DNA of 52,063 nt, from positions 1-52,063 of the forward strand of contig JANXSD010000064.1 of the NCBI GenBank assembly GCA_025352785.1, written 5' to 3'. The stretch comes from Bacteroidota bacterium (GTDB lineage Bacteria; Bacteroidota; Bacteroidia; AKYH767-A; OLB10). The translations under genes were made by a program, and so were the position numbers. Positions 35,701 to 42,961 of the stretch are shown here, piece by piece; position 1 is the stretch's first letter, and every line of letters begins with the position of its first letter. The notes under the pieces were generated by a model, which was not told the DNA's origin, made no database searches, and saw only the letters and a program-made list of their open reading frames with translations.

Positions 35701-37345
35701 CTACAGGTAAAGTTACGGAATAGAAATCAAAAGTATCTCTAGCTAAATTATAGTAATAATTGATGTGCCCACTTGCATTGGAATTAATAGGCAATAGTAA
35801 AGCTGTTGCAGGACTACCATTTGATTCAATATCATTATTAGATGCTGAATTAAATGTTGCCTTAAGTGCATACGGCGCCCATTCATTATTGTAGTAATTT
35901 TTTATTTGGATATAATAAGTTCCAGCAGCTAATCCATTGATGGAATAGGTGGCGGATGTAGTCGTATAAGATCCTGTTAGATACGTTACCCCATCGTTAT
36001 CATAAAGTAAAGCATATACATTTTGATTATTTAACGAATAAATATTAACGTTTAACTGGCCATCAGCAGTAGTTGTAACTTTATACCAATCTTCAAGATC
36101 ATCATTACCATTATAATAGTAACCAATATGACCCGTTACGGAATCGTTTAAATTTAAATTTAATGCTTGTGCTCTAGTTCCATTTGGTTCTGCGTCGTTT
36201 GGAACAGTAGTTACTTGAGTAACTCGAATGGAATATGGAGCCCATTCCGCATTACTATAATAGTTTATGATACGAATATAATATGTCCCTGCAGCCAATC
36301 CATCTCTCGAATATATTGCAGATGTTGTAGTATATGATCCTGTTAGTACCGTCACGCCATCTCCGTCAAACAACTGTGCATACACATTCTGATTATTAAA
36401 AACATTTAAGCTTATATTAATTTGACCATCTAAGGTTGTTGTAAATTTATACCAATCAAGTGTATCACGTAAAGTATAATCATTATAACCAACATGCCCA
36501 TTAATGGAATCATTAATATTAATAACTTTTGCTTGAGCTGGACTATCATTTGCTGATCCTGTTTCTGCAGTATTTATTGGAAGAACGAGATTATTTTTTA
36601 ATGCATAAGGCGAAAATTCAGAATCAAAATAATTTCTGATTCGAATATAATAAACGCCAGGCGCTAATCCATCTTTCGAATACGTCGCATTTGTTGTTGT
36701 ATAACTACCTACCAGTAAGGTAACACCATCGGATGCAAATAATTCTGCATATACATTTTGACTATTCAAGGAATAAATAGTGAAATCTATTCTACCATCT
36801 AAAGTGGTTGTGATTTTCCACCAATCTGTTAAATCATCATAACTATTGTGGAAATATCCGATATGACCCGTTACAGAATCATTAACCGCAAAAGTATTAG
36901 CTTGCGTAAAAACATCATTCGGTTCATTTTCGTTAGGAACAGGTACCGCAGTAAATGTTGGTACAAAATTATACGTAGTAGATTCAGAAATGAAATAAGC
37001 AATAAATCGTACATAATAATTTCCCTTCGCTAATCCATCAACATTTAAAACTGAATTGCTTCCACTAGTGTAAGCCGAAGCAAATTGTTGAACACCCAAT
37101 GTATCATAAATTTGACAGTAAACATTACTTCCATTGAGCGATGACCACGTCAACGTAAGTTTCCCATCGCTAGGGGTTATAATTCGCCACCAATCCTCAT
37201 CATAATTCAGATCTGCGGTCCCACTTCCCGTGGCTCCTAAAGTAATTAGATTTGATTGGTTCCAAACATTGTTTGGTTCCGTCTCTGCTCTCGCTATATT
37301 CAAGACGAACATAAAAAACAGGAATAGTGTAGTAATTTTTTTCAT
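32756..37345 (-). CDS. Giant secreted repeat protein: PPC-like, Ig-like, GEVED and T9SS domains
   Basis: A 1529-residue secreted protein. It has a signal peptide (FLFFMFVLNIARA, to about residue 20). About six tandem PPC-like (pre-peptidase C-terminal) repeats of about 115 residues follow (20-770), each with DWWKITT or DWYKFTT, a 'Q.F..DGVT.L' strand and 'GLAxGTYYIRI.NYY'. A unique SprB-like segment (about 775-860) leads to Ig-like modules of about 74 residues (about 860-1260) with FCQGGSVTLTSS and W-STGATTQAI. Next is a GEVED domain (about 1270-1430, with WIDWNQDGDFNDPGELVF and NFGEVEDYTITV) and a T9SS type A sorting domain (VIYPNPVGDVLSIQF ... LQAGVYFVRM). No protease domain is present although PPC modules often accompany proteases. 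A role as an adhesin or matrix protein is inferred. It is divergent from the TPR histidine kinase gene, with a repeat operator between them. Confidence 0.9.
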   Translation of the reverse strand: MKKITTLFLFFMFVLNIARAETEPNNVWNQSNLITLGATGSGTADLNYDEDWWRIITPSDGKLTLTWSSLNGSNVYCQIYDTLGVQQFASAYTSGSNSVLNVDGLAKGNYYVRFIAYFISESTTYNFVPTFTAVPVPNENEPNDVFTQANTFAVNDSVTGHIGYFHNSYDDLTDWWKITTTLDGRIDFTIYSLNSQNVYAELFASDGVTLLVGSYTTTNATYSKDGLAPGVYYIRIRNYFDSEFSPYALKNNLVLPINTAETGSANDSPAQAKVININDSINGHVGYNDYTLRDTLDWYKFTTTLDGQINISLNVFNNQNVYAQLFDGDGVTVLTGSYTTTSAIYSRDGLAAGTYYIRIINYYSNAEWAPYSIRVTQVTTVPNDAEPNGTRAQALNLNLNDSVTGHIGYYYNGNDDLEDWYKVTTTADGQLNVNIYSLNNQNVYALLYDNDGVTYLTGSYTTTSATYSINGLAAGTYYIQIKNYYNNEWAPYALKATFNSASNNDIESNGSPATALLLPINSNASGHINYYYNLARDTFDFYSVTLPVDGKFSWTINSLNGQNVFATLFDHDGITVLADNYTTSTLTQTLNNLGAGTYFIRIRTYYGNEFAPYTLSNVLEPMNFLAENTANNDVATQGTLLPANTPTGGHIYFYYNLITDPQDWWKIGYDGNGTMNLQLDVEQNHFNTDLPYINYDLFSDTTLAPIYTGQVHALTNTISMSGLSVGKYYLKISSSYATFGAYQLTASYTERCLSSIVVGASSQTTGCQGNITYNLSGGLAPYSVQLYKGGVASGVPLTGNNSVIFSGLGIGTYTAKVYSFGASGSCNNASASTTFSLPAVPTITAGGATTFCQGGNVTLTSSSAATYLWSTGATTQAISATTNGNYSVTIANAAGCSATSATTSVTVNALPSTPTIISGGATTFCQGGSVTLTSSAATSYVWSTGATTQAISATANGSFSVTVTNANGCSATSATTTVTVNANPIVSLSALASKCTTDAAFALSGGSPAGGTYSGTGVSGGQFNPATAGVGTFVISYSFTNANGCSASATQNISVANCGGCTPTISTNGSTTFCQGGSVILTASSGINYLWSTGATTQAITANTNGNFSVTVTNANNCTGTSGTTTVTVNALPSTPTITAGGATTFCQGGSVTLTSSAATSYVWSTGATTQAISATANGNYSVTVKNASGCSATSLVTVVTVTANVTASISGNTSVCLGSATTLLASTGNTFAWSTGATTQSINVGPTTNTSYTVTITSAGGCTSSASATVTVSHCGGSYCNANGLSKNKGYIYKVRLNSISNTSGWNGGYANFLTTSTTLTKGNAYSVAITPGYSSCSIRCLYTRVWIDWNQDGDFNDPGELVFAPIGSSFFPRFGSINVPASALNGTTRMRVAMRYGAIPTPCGTFNFGEVEDYTITVNSSSVRIDDSQITNTQNNTDINFVIYPNPVGDVLSIQFKNADGSLNIDQGMLVELLDLNGKTILQTTLQATEKQIDVSQLQAGVYFVRMIAKENNVNVNTKLQRVIITH
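33830..34820. repeat. Near-identical DNA repeats encoding Ig-like modules
   Basis: Within the giant T9SS gene, blocks of about 220 bp recur with very little change. The marker GACAGAATGTTGTTG appears near 33904, 34123, 34571 and 34790, each preceded by a conserved block containing GCTTGCGTTGTTGCACCTGT. Conservation at the DNA level, including third positions, points to recent duplication or gene conversion. The 446-bp interval in the middle contains a different inserted domain (SPAGGTYSGTGV). Confidence 0.75.
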
Positions 37346-37497
37346 TTTATTTATGGTTTGATAATTTCAATGTTAAATGACTTGCTAAGAAAAGTATCGT
37401 TTTAAATAGTTACTCGATTCAATCTAATAATTGATCGACTTCTCAATTTTTGTTAGCATTACAAAGGTTTTAGCTTTTTTGCTTCTTGTAAATACCT

Positions 37498-37533
37498 AAT
37501 TTGTAGTAGTGCACTACTCAATTTGTAGTAGTG
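37498..37533. promoter_or_regulatory. Candidate operator: direct repeats two helical turns apart
   Basis: AATTTGTAGTAGTG occurs at 37498-37511 and again at 37520-37533, 22 bases start to start. Between and across them, GTAGTAGTG and CACTACT make palindromes (AGTAGTGCACTACT at 37505-37518). This is the only such pattern in the 277-bp space between the giant T9SS gene (minus) and the TPR kinase gene (plus). The geometry suits a dimeric regulator such as a NarL-type protein, which is encoded just downstream. Confidence 0.5.
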
Positions 37534-37622
37534 ATTTTGAAGTATGAAAAAATTATTGGATATTTATACTAATTAAGAAAGTAAACTTTATCGCAAATAA
37601 AATAAGGGAGAACCCTGATGTT

Positions 37623-39551
37623 ATGCATTTAAAAAATACGCTAAGAATAGTATTGCTGTTATTAGGAATTGGAACATTATCTGTTAAAACGAATGCTCAA
37701 ACACATCAGGTTGATAGTCTTCGGAATAAACTAATACTTAATCCTCCCGATAAAGAGAAACACACTATTTTATTAGCTCTTTGTGGACAATATTTTTCGC
37801 TTTCATCGGATAGTTTATTGCACTACATTGAATTAGGAAAAAAAATTATTTTTAAGGGCACTGAAGAAGATTATCGAATGCAACTTTTCTACTGCAGTTA
37901 TTTATCAAAAAATGGAGAAACAGAAAAAACTATAGCAATTGCAGACAGTTTATTAAAGGAAAGTAATCATTTAAAATCACCTCAAAAAATACAAATACAA
38001 ATTCGATTTATTCGTTGCAGTGCTTTGATCAGAAACAACCAAAGTAAAGAAGCTATTGAACTAGCCTATTTAATACTTCAAGATGCTGAATCAATTAAAG
38101 ATACTTTATCGGTAATTAAAGCGTATACTTTATTAGGTTGGGCGAATATGGAAATTGGGCAATATGAAGATGCTATTAGATTTTTAAACAGAGGATATCA
38201 CTACAGCACTAATGAAAATATTATAGGATTTGGATCGAACTTATTTAACAATCTCGCATCTAGTTATGGAAATGTAAATAAATATGATTCTGCTTTTTAT
38301 TTTATTGCTTTAGGATTGAAATCCAGTCGTGAAAAGGAAAACTTAACAAGTTTAGCAAATGCACTAAACATTCAGGCAGATTTATATCTTAAAAAAGAAA
38401 AATTTGCTTTAGCAGAGAAAGATTTAAAAGAAGCATTGGAAGTTAGAAAAAAAATTGGCGATATACTCTATTTAGTTGCTGATATGGCGCAGCTTTCATC
38501 ATTTTATGCTTATATCAATCAGCCTGAGAAAGGAATAGAGGTAGCTAGAAATGGAATTGTATTAGCGAAACAAATCAACAATACCTCAAAATTAATTTAT
38601 CTGTATTCCGCTTTAGCTGAAAACCTAAAAAAGACGAATAGAATAAGAGAATATGCCAATTCTTTAGACACCATTATAAATTTAAAAGATACGTTGTATC
38701 GAAACAATTCAGAGGAAGCAATAGCTAGGATAGGAGCAAAATTTGAATTGCAAAAAAAAGAAAATATAATTATTAGGCAAGAATACGAATTAACACGAAG
38801 CAGATATTTTCGAATAGGCACTGTTATCTTTTTTATATTAAGTGCCATGTTAATTCTTCTCCTGTATCGAAATTATCAGTTAGTACAAAAAAGAAAATTA
38901 GAAGCAATAATGGCGGAACAAAAGAAACTTTCTGTTGAAGCAATCATAGTTGCAGAAGAAAACGAACGAAAAAGAATTGCCGCAGATTTGCATGACAACT
39001 TAGGATCTTATGCTGCTGCCATAACTTCCAATGTGAAATATTTAAAGGAGGGGATTTTAAATAAAGAAGCAATCATTACTCAACTTGATGAAAATGCTCG
39101 AAGTATGGTTACTCAATTAAGTGACACTATTTGGGTTCTTAAAAATGAGAATTTACTTTTCACACAGCTTGCCGATCGTTATAAAGTTTGGATGCTTCGT
39201 CTAATGCAAAATTATCCAGATATAAAATATAATTATTCAGAGAACATTGCGGAAGATGTAGAATTCGCACCGTCGAAAATCTTAAATATTTTTCTTATAC
39301 TTAAAGAATGTATTAACAATGTATTAAAACATAGCAACAGTACAGATGTGATTATTACGTTTACTAGTGATAAAACTTGGCAAATTGTAATTGAAGATAA
39401 CGGCATTGGTTTCGACTTCGATAAAACAAAAAAAGGTAATGGGATGGAAAATATTATGGATCGTGCTCATGCCTCTGGATGGAATGTTGAGTGGCGCTCC
39501 GTTGTCCCACATGGAACTTGTGTATTTATTTCTGGTAATACTACAAAGTAA
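37623..39551 (+). CDS. TPR-containing sensor histidine kinase (HisKA_3 / NarX-like)
   Basis: A 642-residue kinase. It has a Sec signal peptide ending near NAQ (residue 26) and a periplasmic region of five or six tetratricopeptide repeats (about 30-385), for example LLGWANMEIGQYEDAIRFLNRGY. One membrane helix follows (about 394-414) and then a short coiled coil. The dimerisation/phospho-acceptor segment AEENERKRIAADLHDNLGSY has the HisKA_3 signature LHDxLG (His near 455), and the HATPase domain shows KECINNVLKHS (about 560), IEDNGIGFDF (about 589) and GNGMENI (about 605). The frame starts at ATG 37623; an ATG five bases upstream is out of frame. It is transcribed with the NarL-type regulator 54 bp downstream, its expected partner. 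The periplasmic TPRs suggest it senses a protein or peptide. Confidence 0.9.
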   Translation: MHLKNTLRIVLLLLGIGTLSVKTNAQTHQVDSLRNKLILNPPDKEKHTILLALCGQYFSLSSDSLLHYIELGKKIIFKGTEEDYRMQLFYCSYLSKNGETEKTIAIADSLLKESNHLKSPQKIQIQIRFIRCSALIRNNQSKEAIELAYLILQDAESIKDTLSVIKAYTLLGWANMEIGQYEDAIRFLNRGYHYSTNENIIGFGSNLFNNLASSYGNVNKYDSAFYFIALGLKSSREKENLTSLANALNIQADLYLKKEKFALAEKDLKEALEVRKKIGDILYLVADMAQLSSFYAYINQPEKGIEVARNGIVLAKQINNTSKLIYLYSALAENLKKTNRIREYANSLDTIINLKDTLYRNNSEEAIARIGAKFELQKKENIIIRQEYELTRSRYFRIGTVIFFILSAMLILLLYRNYQLVQKRKLEAIMAEQKKLSVEAIIVAEENERKRIAADLHDNLGSYAAAITSNVKYLKEGILNKEAIITQLDENARSMVTQLSDTIWVLKNENLLFTQLADRYKVWMLRLMQNYPDIKYNYSENIAEDVEFAPSKILNIFLILKECINNVLKHSNSTDVIITFTSDKTWQIVIEDNGIGFDFDKTKKGNGMENIMDRAHASGWNVEWRSVVPHGTCVFISGNTTK

Positions 39552-39605
39552 GTATTTTATCTGAAAATTAAACTGTTCACTTTTACATTATAAGTAATTT
39601 CAAAT

Positions 39606-40274
39606 ATGAAAATAGCCCTAGTTGATGATAATCCTATTAATCATAGGAGTTTTTTGCAAAAGGTAATTCCTTTTCCAGATTTGCAATTATCAGTAAGTGC
39701 TTTTAGTGGTCATGAATTCCTAGAGAAGCTGAAGGGATTACCACTGCATCAATTGCCACTCGTTGTTTTTATGGATATAGAAATGCCGGGATTGAATGGC
39801 ATTGATACCATTAAATTAGCAAAATCAATTTATCCTTCTATCTTTTTTGTGGTGCTTACTGTTTTTGAAGATGATGATACCATATTTGAAGCGATACAAG
39901 CAGGCGCATGTGGTTATCTGCTAAAGCATGAAAGTCATCTCAGCATACGCGAAGCAATTACAGAAATTTTAGAATATGGTGGAGCACCAATGAGTCCTGC
40001 CATTGCTAGAAAAACCTTGAAATTACTTGGACAAAGAAAAAATGAGGATACTCAAATAAACCCATCAATAATCGATACTTTAATATCAGAACGAGAAAAG
40101 GAAGTACTATTACATTTAGTGAACGGTTATGATGCCAAAAGAATTGCTGAGATTACCGAAATAAGTACACTAACAGTTCGAAAACATATTGCGAATATTT
40201 ACACTAAGTTGCATGTGAATTCGAAAGCTCAAATCATTTCGATGGCTCATAAAAACAATTGGATAAAAGGTTGA
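39606..40274 (+). CDS. NarL/FixJ-type response regulator with LuxR HTH
   Basis: A 222-residue transcription regulator. The receiver domain (1-125) has the acidic pair DD at 7-8, phospho-acceptor Asp57 in VVFMDIEMPG, Thr in VVLTVFED (about 84) and Lys in GYLLKHES (about 109). A LuxR-type helix-turn-helix occupies about 155-220 (SEREKEVLLHLVNGYDAKRI, then TVRKHIANIYTKL). It should be phosphorylated by the TPR kinase just upstream and bind DNA as a dimer. The repeat operator at 37498-37533, upstream of its own operon and of the divergent giant T9SS gene, is the obvious candidate target, though this is inference. No sigma-factor or further regulator gene is nearby. Confidence 0.92.
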   Translation: MKIALVDDNPINHRSFLQKVIPFPDLQLSVSAFSGHEFLEKLKGLPLHQLPLVVFMDIEMPGLNGIDTIKLAKSIYPSIFFVVLTVFEDDDTIFEAIQAGACGYLLKHESHLSIREAITEILEYGGAPMSPAIARKTLKLLGQRKNEDTQINPSIIDTLISEREKEVLLHLVNGYDAKRIAEITEISTLTVRKHIANIYTKLHVNSKAQIISMAHKNNWIKG

Positions 40275-40306
40275 TCGCGATTCCTTCACTTCTTTTCATA
40301 AACTAT

Positions 40307-40350
40307 TAGTTTCGATTCAAGGCATTTTGTAGTTTCGCAGAAGTTTCGCA
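40307..40350 (+). promoter_or_regulatory. Promoter region of flippase gene with TAGTTTCG repeats
   Basis: TAGTTTCG occurs at 40307-40314 and 40330-40337, and AGTTTCGCA recurs at 40331-40339 and 40342-40350, 11 bases apart. The box at 40330 is one base off the TAnnTTTG consensus and would start transcription about 20 nt before the TTG start codon. The repeats may also be regulatory. Confidence 0.35.
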
Positions 40351-40359
40351 AAGCATCCC

Positions 40360-41865
40360 TTGAGCCAGATAAAAAAATTAGCAGGTCAAACAGCCGTATA
40401 CGGATTAAGCAGCATCGTAGGCCGACTACTAAATTATTTATTAGTTCCCTTTTATACAAGAATTTTCTTGCCTGCCGAATATGGTGTTGTTTCTGAATAT
40501 TATGCCTACGTCACTTTCTTAATGATTCTTTACACTTTCGGAATGGAAACTGCATTTTTCCATTTCTCTACTAAAACTGGTGATCGTGATAAAGTTTTTG
40601 GAAATGGCCTAATCACATTAATTATAACAAGTTCTATTATTTCAGGAATTCTTATTCTCTTCTCCCATGCAATTGCAAATAGATTGGGGTATCCAAATCA
40701 TCCCGAATATATTGTATGGTTTGCGTTAATATTAGCTTTTGATGGATTAACAGCATTGCCCTTTGCACGGTTACGACAATTAGGGAAAGCAAAATTATTC
40801 GCTGGATTAAAAATGCTAAATATTATTTTAAATATTGGATTCAATGTATTTTTCCTATCTATTTTACCTGAAATTGCAAAACATCATCCTGACTCATGGA
40901 TGCTATTTTGTTATAATCCTACGGTTGGTGTTGGTTACGTATTTCTAGCAAATTTAATTTCAAGTAGTATTACGTTACTTCTCTTATTGCCTGATTTCAA
41001 GAATATAAAATTTCCTTTAGATAAAGAATTATTGAAAGCAATGATCATCTATTCTTTCCCAATTCTTATTGCTGGATTTGCTGGTATGATTAATGAAACA
41101 CTTGATCGTGCCATATTAAAATATCTAGTAACAGATAAGGTTACTGCAATGCAACAATTAGGAATTTACAGCGCATGTTATAAACTCAGTATTTTGATGA
41201 CGCTCTTTGTACAAACTTTTCGATATGCCGCTGAACCGTTTTTCTTTGCACAACAACATAAAGAGAATGCGAAGCAACTTTATGCGAATGTGATGAATTA
41301 CTTCGTATTGATTTGTAGTATAATATTCCTTGGAGTGATGCTATACATCGATGTAGTAAAAATATTTATCGGTCATAAATATTATAGCGGATTACATGTG
41401 GTACCCATTTTATTAATTGCAAATCTTTGCTTGGGGATTTATTTAAACCTTAGCTTATGGTATAAGTTAACAGGCCAAACTCGATATGGTGCTTGGCTTT
41501 CTGTATATGGTGCGATCATAACCATACTATTCAACCTATGGTTAATACCTAAAATGGGATATACTGGGGCAGCATGGGCAACTTTAATTTGCTATGCTAG
41601 TATGATGATTTTTTCCTATCTACTTGGACAAAAAATTTTTCCAGTTCCTTATGAACTAAAAAAAATAGCGCTGTTTGTTGGTGCCGCTATTTTTGTTTGG
41701 GGACTAAGTATTCTATTGAGAAAATTTACTCCCGATATTCCAAATTATTATTATTCACTAAACACTCTCTTGTTCTTAATTTACATTGGTGTAATGTGGA
41801 AAATTATGAAAGGAGATAAAAACTTTTCTTTACCATTTTTTAAGAAGCAAAAAGAGCATTCTTAA
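40360..41865 (+). CDS. Oligosaccharide/lipid-linked flippase (Wzx-like polysaccharide biosynthesis protein)
   Basis: A 501-residue polytopic membrane protein with about 12-14 hydrophobic helices across its length. The N-terminal sequence LAGQTAVYGLSSIVGRLLNYLLVPFYTRI is the typical opening of the polysaccharide biosynthesis/MATE-like (MOP) superfamily. These proteins flip undecaprenyl-linked sugar units across the inner membrane. The start codon is TTG (40360): an in-frame TAG lies about 30 bases upstream, no ATG occurs before residue 50, and later starts would delete the conserved first helix. No glycosyltransferase or polymerase is adjacent, so the glycan it serves is unknown. It follows the two-component pair by 85 bp but seems to have its own promoter. 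Confidence 0.88.
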   Translation: MSQIKKLAGQTAVYGLSSIVGRLLNYLLVPFYTRIFLPAEYGVVSEYYAYVTFLMILYTFGMETAFFHFSTKTGDRDKVFGNGLITLIITSSIISGILILFSHAIANRLGYPNHPEYIVWFALILAFDGLTALPFARLRQLGKAKLFAGLKMLNIILNIGFNVFFLSILPEIAKHHPDSWMLFCYNPTVGVGYVFLANLISSSITLLLLLPDFKNIKFPLDKELLKAMIIYSFPILIAGFAGMINETLDRAILKYLVTDKVTAMQQLGIYSACYKLSILMTLFVQTFRYAAEPFFFAQQHKENAKQLYANVMNYFVLICSIIFLGVMLYIDVVKIFIGHKYYSGLHVVPILLIANLCLGIYLNLSLWYKLTGQTRYGAWLSVYGAIITILFNLWLIPKMGYTGAAWATLICYASMMIFSYLLGQKIFPVPYELKKIALFVGAAIFVWGLSILLRKFTPDIPNYYYSLNTLLFLIYIGVMWKIMKGDKNFSLPFFKKQKEHS

Positions 41866-42052
41866 TAATGTATACTATTTTTTTGCTCATGACTTAGTTT
41901 CAAAATCAATTTAGTTTTCATTCCTCGTTTTCCAATATAAGGAACGATTCATTTTGGCATTTTTATGCATTATTTGTTAGATGAAAAATATTTTTTTTGT
42001 CGAAAACCCAAAAAATAGAAATTGTATTTGAATTTATATTTATGTGATTTTA

Positions 42053-42215
42053 TACCAATTGCCAATATGATTTAGTCCAAAGATGTGATGTAATTTTTTT
42101 ATCAAGACGATTTAAAAAAATCGTTGCATAGCCTTTGCCTACGGAACTATTTTTTTTAAGAAGTATTGATGAAAAAGGACAAGTAGATTGGACTAAAACA
42201 TATTGGTAGTTGGTA
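42053..42215 (+). mobile_element. MITE-like inverted-repeat element, copy 2
   Basis: A 163-bp non-coding element with imperfect terminal inverted repeats (26 of 29 positions match), ends TACCA ... TGGTA, flanked by TTA on both sides (42050-42052 and 42216-42218). It is the inverted counterpart of the copy at 19490-19650 and nearly identical through the core. It ends ten bases before the stop codon of the minus-strand gene at 42226, so it may also end or alter that transcript. The rest of 41866-42225 holds no gene. Confidence 0.8.
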
Positions 42216-42225
42216 TTACATAATA

Positions 42226-42804
42226 TTATGGAGGCATTGGTCCTACATAATTCAAACAAGGAATATCATTGGTAACAAAACATCTGTGATGAAAATTAAA
42301 ATCTAAATCAGAAATATTTTTATTTTTTACTTCTAATAAATAGTAAGGGTTACTCCACCATTCTTTTATGCAATTCGTATCAACTTGTTGATTTATTGTA
42401 GTGTAATTACTAATATTAATTTCTTTAAGTTGTTCTTCTAAAATTATGGAGTAAATTCCATTAGGAAGTCGAATGGTATAATTTCCATCCTTATCAGTAT
42501 TAAAACTTTTTAAGAATTTAAGATTTAAACTATTAGTTTTCCCTCTTCTAATATAGAATTTTTTATTAGGGTAAGCGATTGGAATTGCTATTTTGTCAAG
42601 CATTTCTTGTGATGGTCTTGCACCTCCACAATAGGAACTAGTTTGGGTTACTTGGCCCGAAATCAAATACGTTTGTCTTTGTGATTTGGAATGTTCTCTA
42701 ACACTATTTTGTGGTTGTTTAGCGTTATTTTGAGCCGCTATTTGAGGAGCAAAAATTGTAGAAATAACGAATAAAATGGTGAATAATATGTTTTGTTTTC
42801 TCAT
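42226..42804 (-). CDS. Secreted carboxypeptidase-regulatory-like domain protein
   Basis: A 192-residue exported protein. The ATG at 42804 (MRKQNILFTILFVISTIFAP) gives a clean signal peptide; the ATG at 42825 would add seven polar residues before it. After cleavage near AAQ come the strand YLISGQVTQTSSYCGGARPS, a carboxypeptidase-regulatory-like beta-sandwich (FNTDKDGNYTIRLPNGIYSII, about 105-125) and a conserved tail with CIKEWWSNPYYLLEV and HHRCFVTNDIPCLNYVGPMPP. The Cys pairs and the WW..P and C.NY.GP.PP motifs recur in a small Bacteroidota family of unknown function. There is no T9SS domain or lipobox, so it should stay in the periplasm. Confidence 0.75.
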   Translation of the reverse strand: MRKQNILFTILFVISTIFAPQIAAQNNAKQPQNSVREHSKSQRQTYLISGQVTQTSSYCGGARPSQEMLDKIAIPIAYPNKKFYIRRGKTNSLNLKFLKSFNTDKDGNYTIRLPNGIYSIILEEQLKEINISNYTTINQQVDTNCIKEWWSNPYYLLEVKNKNISDLDFNFHHRCFVTNDIPCLNYVGPMPP

Positions 42805-42900
42805 ACTAATTTTTCCGTTTACCAAATAGTAAAAATTGAAAGTTAATTAATGCCTATTACTTAAGAGTGTAAATTAAAATAATTAATTGCTCGAAACTAA

Positions 42901-42943
42901 TTTTAACGAAGAAACCTCACAGTGTGAGGTTTCTTCGTTAAAA
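42901..42943. terminator. 20-bp perfect hairpin
   Basis: TTTTAACGAAGAAACCTCAC and its exact complement GTGAGGTTTCTTCGTTAAAA are separated by AGT. It lies between the end of the metallopeptidase gene (stop at 42962) and the upstream side of the secreted protein gene. The stem is very stable, but no T tract follows on either strand, so termination is probable rather than certain. Confidence 0.6.
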
Positions 42944-42961
42944 AATAATGAGAAATAAGAA

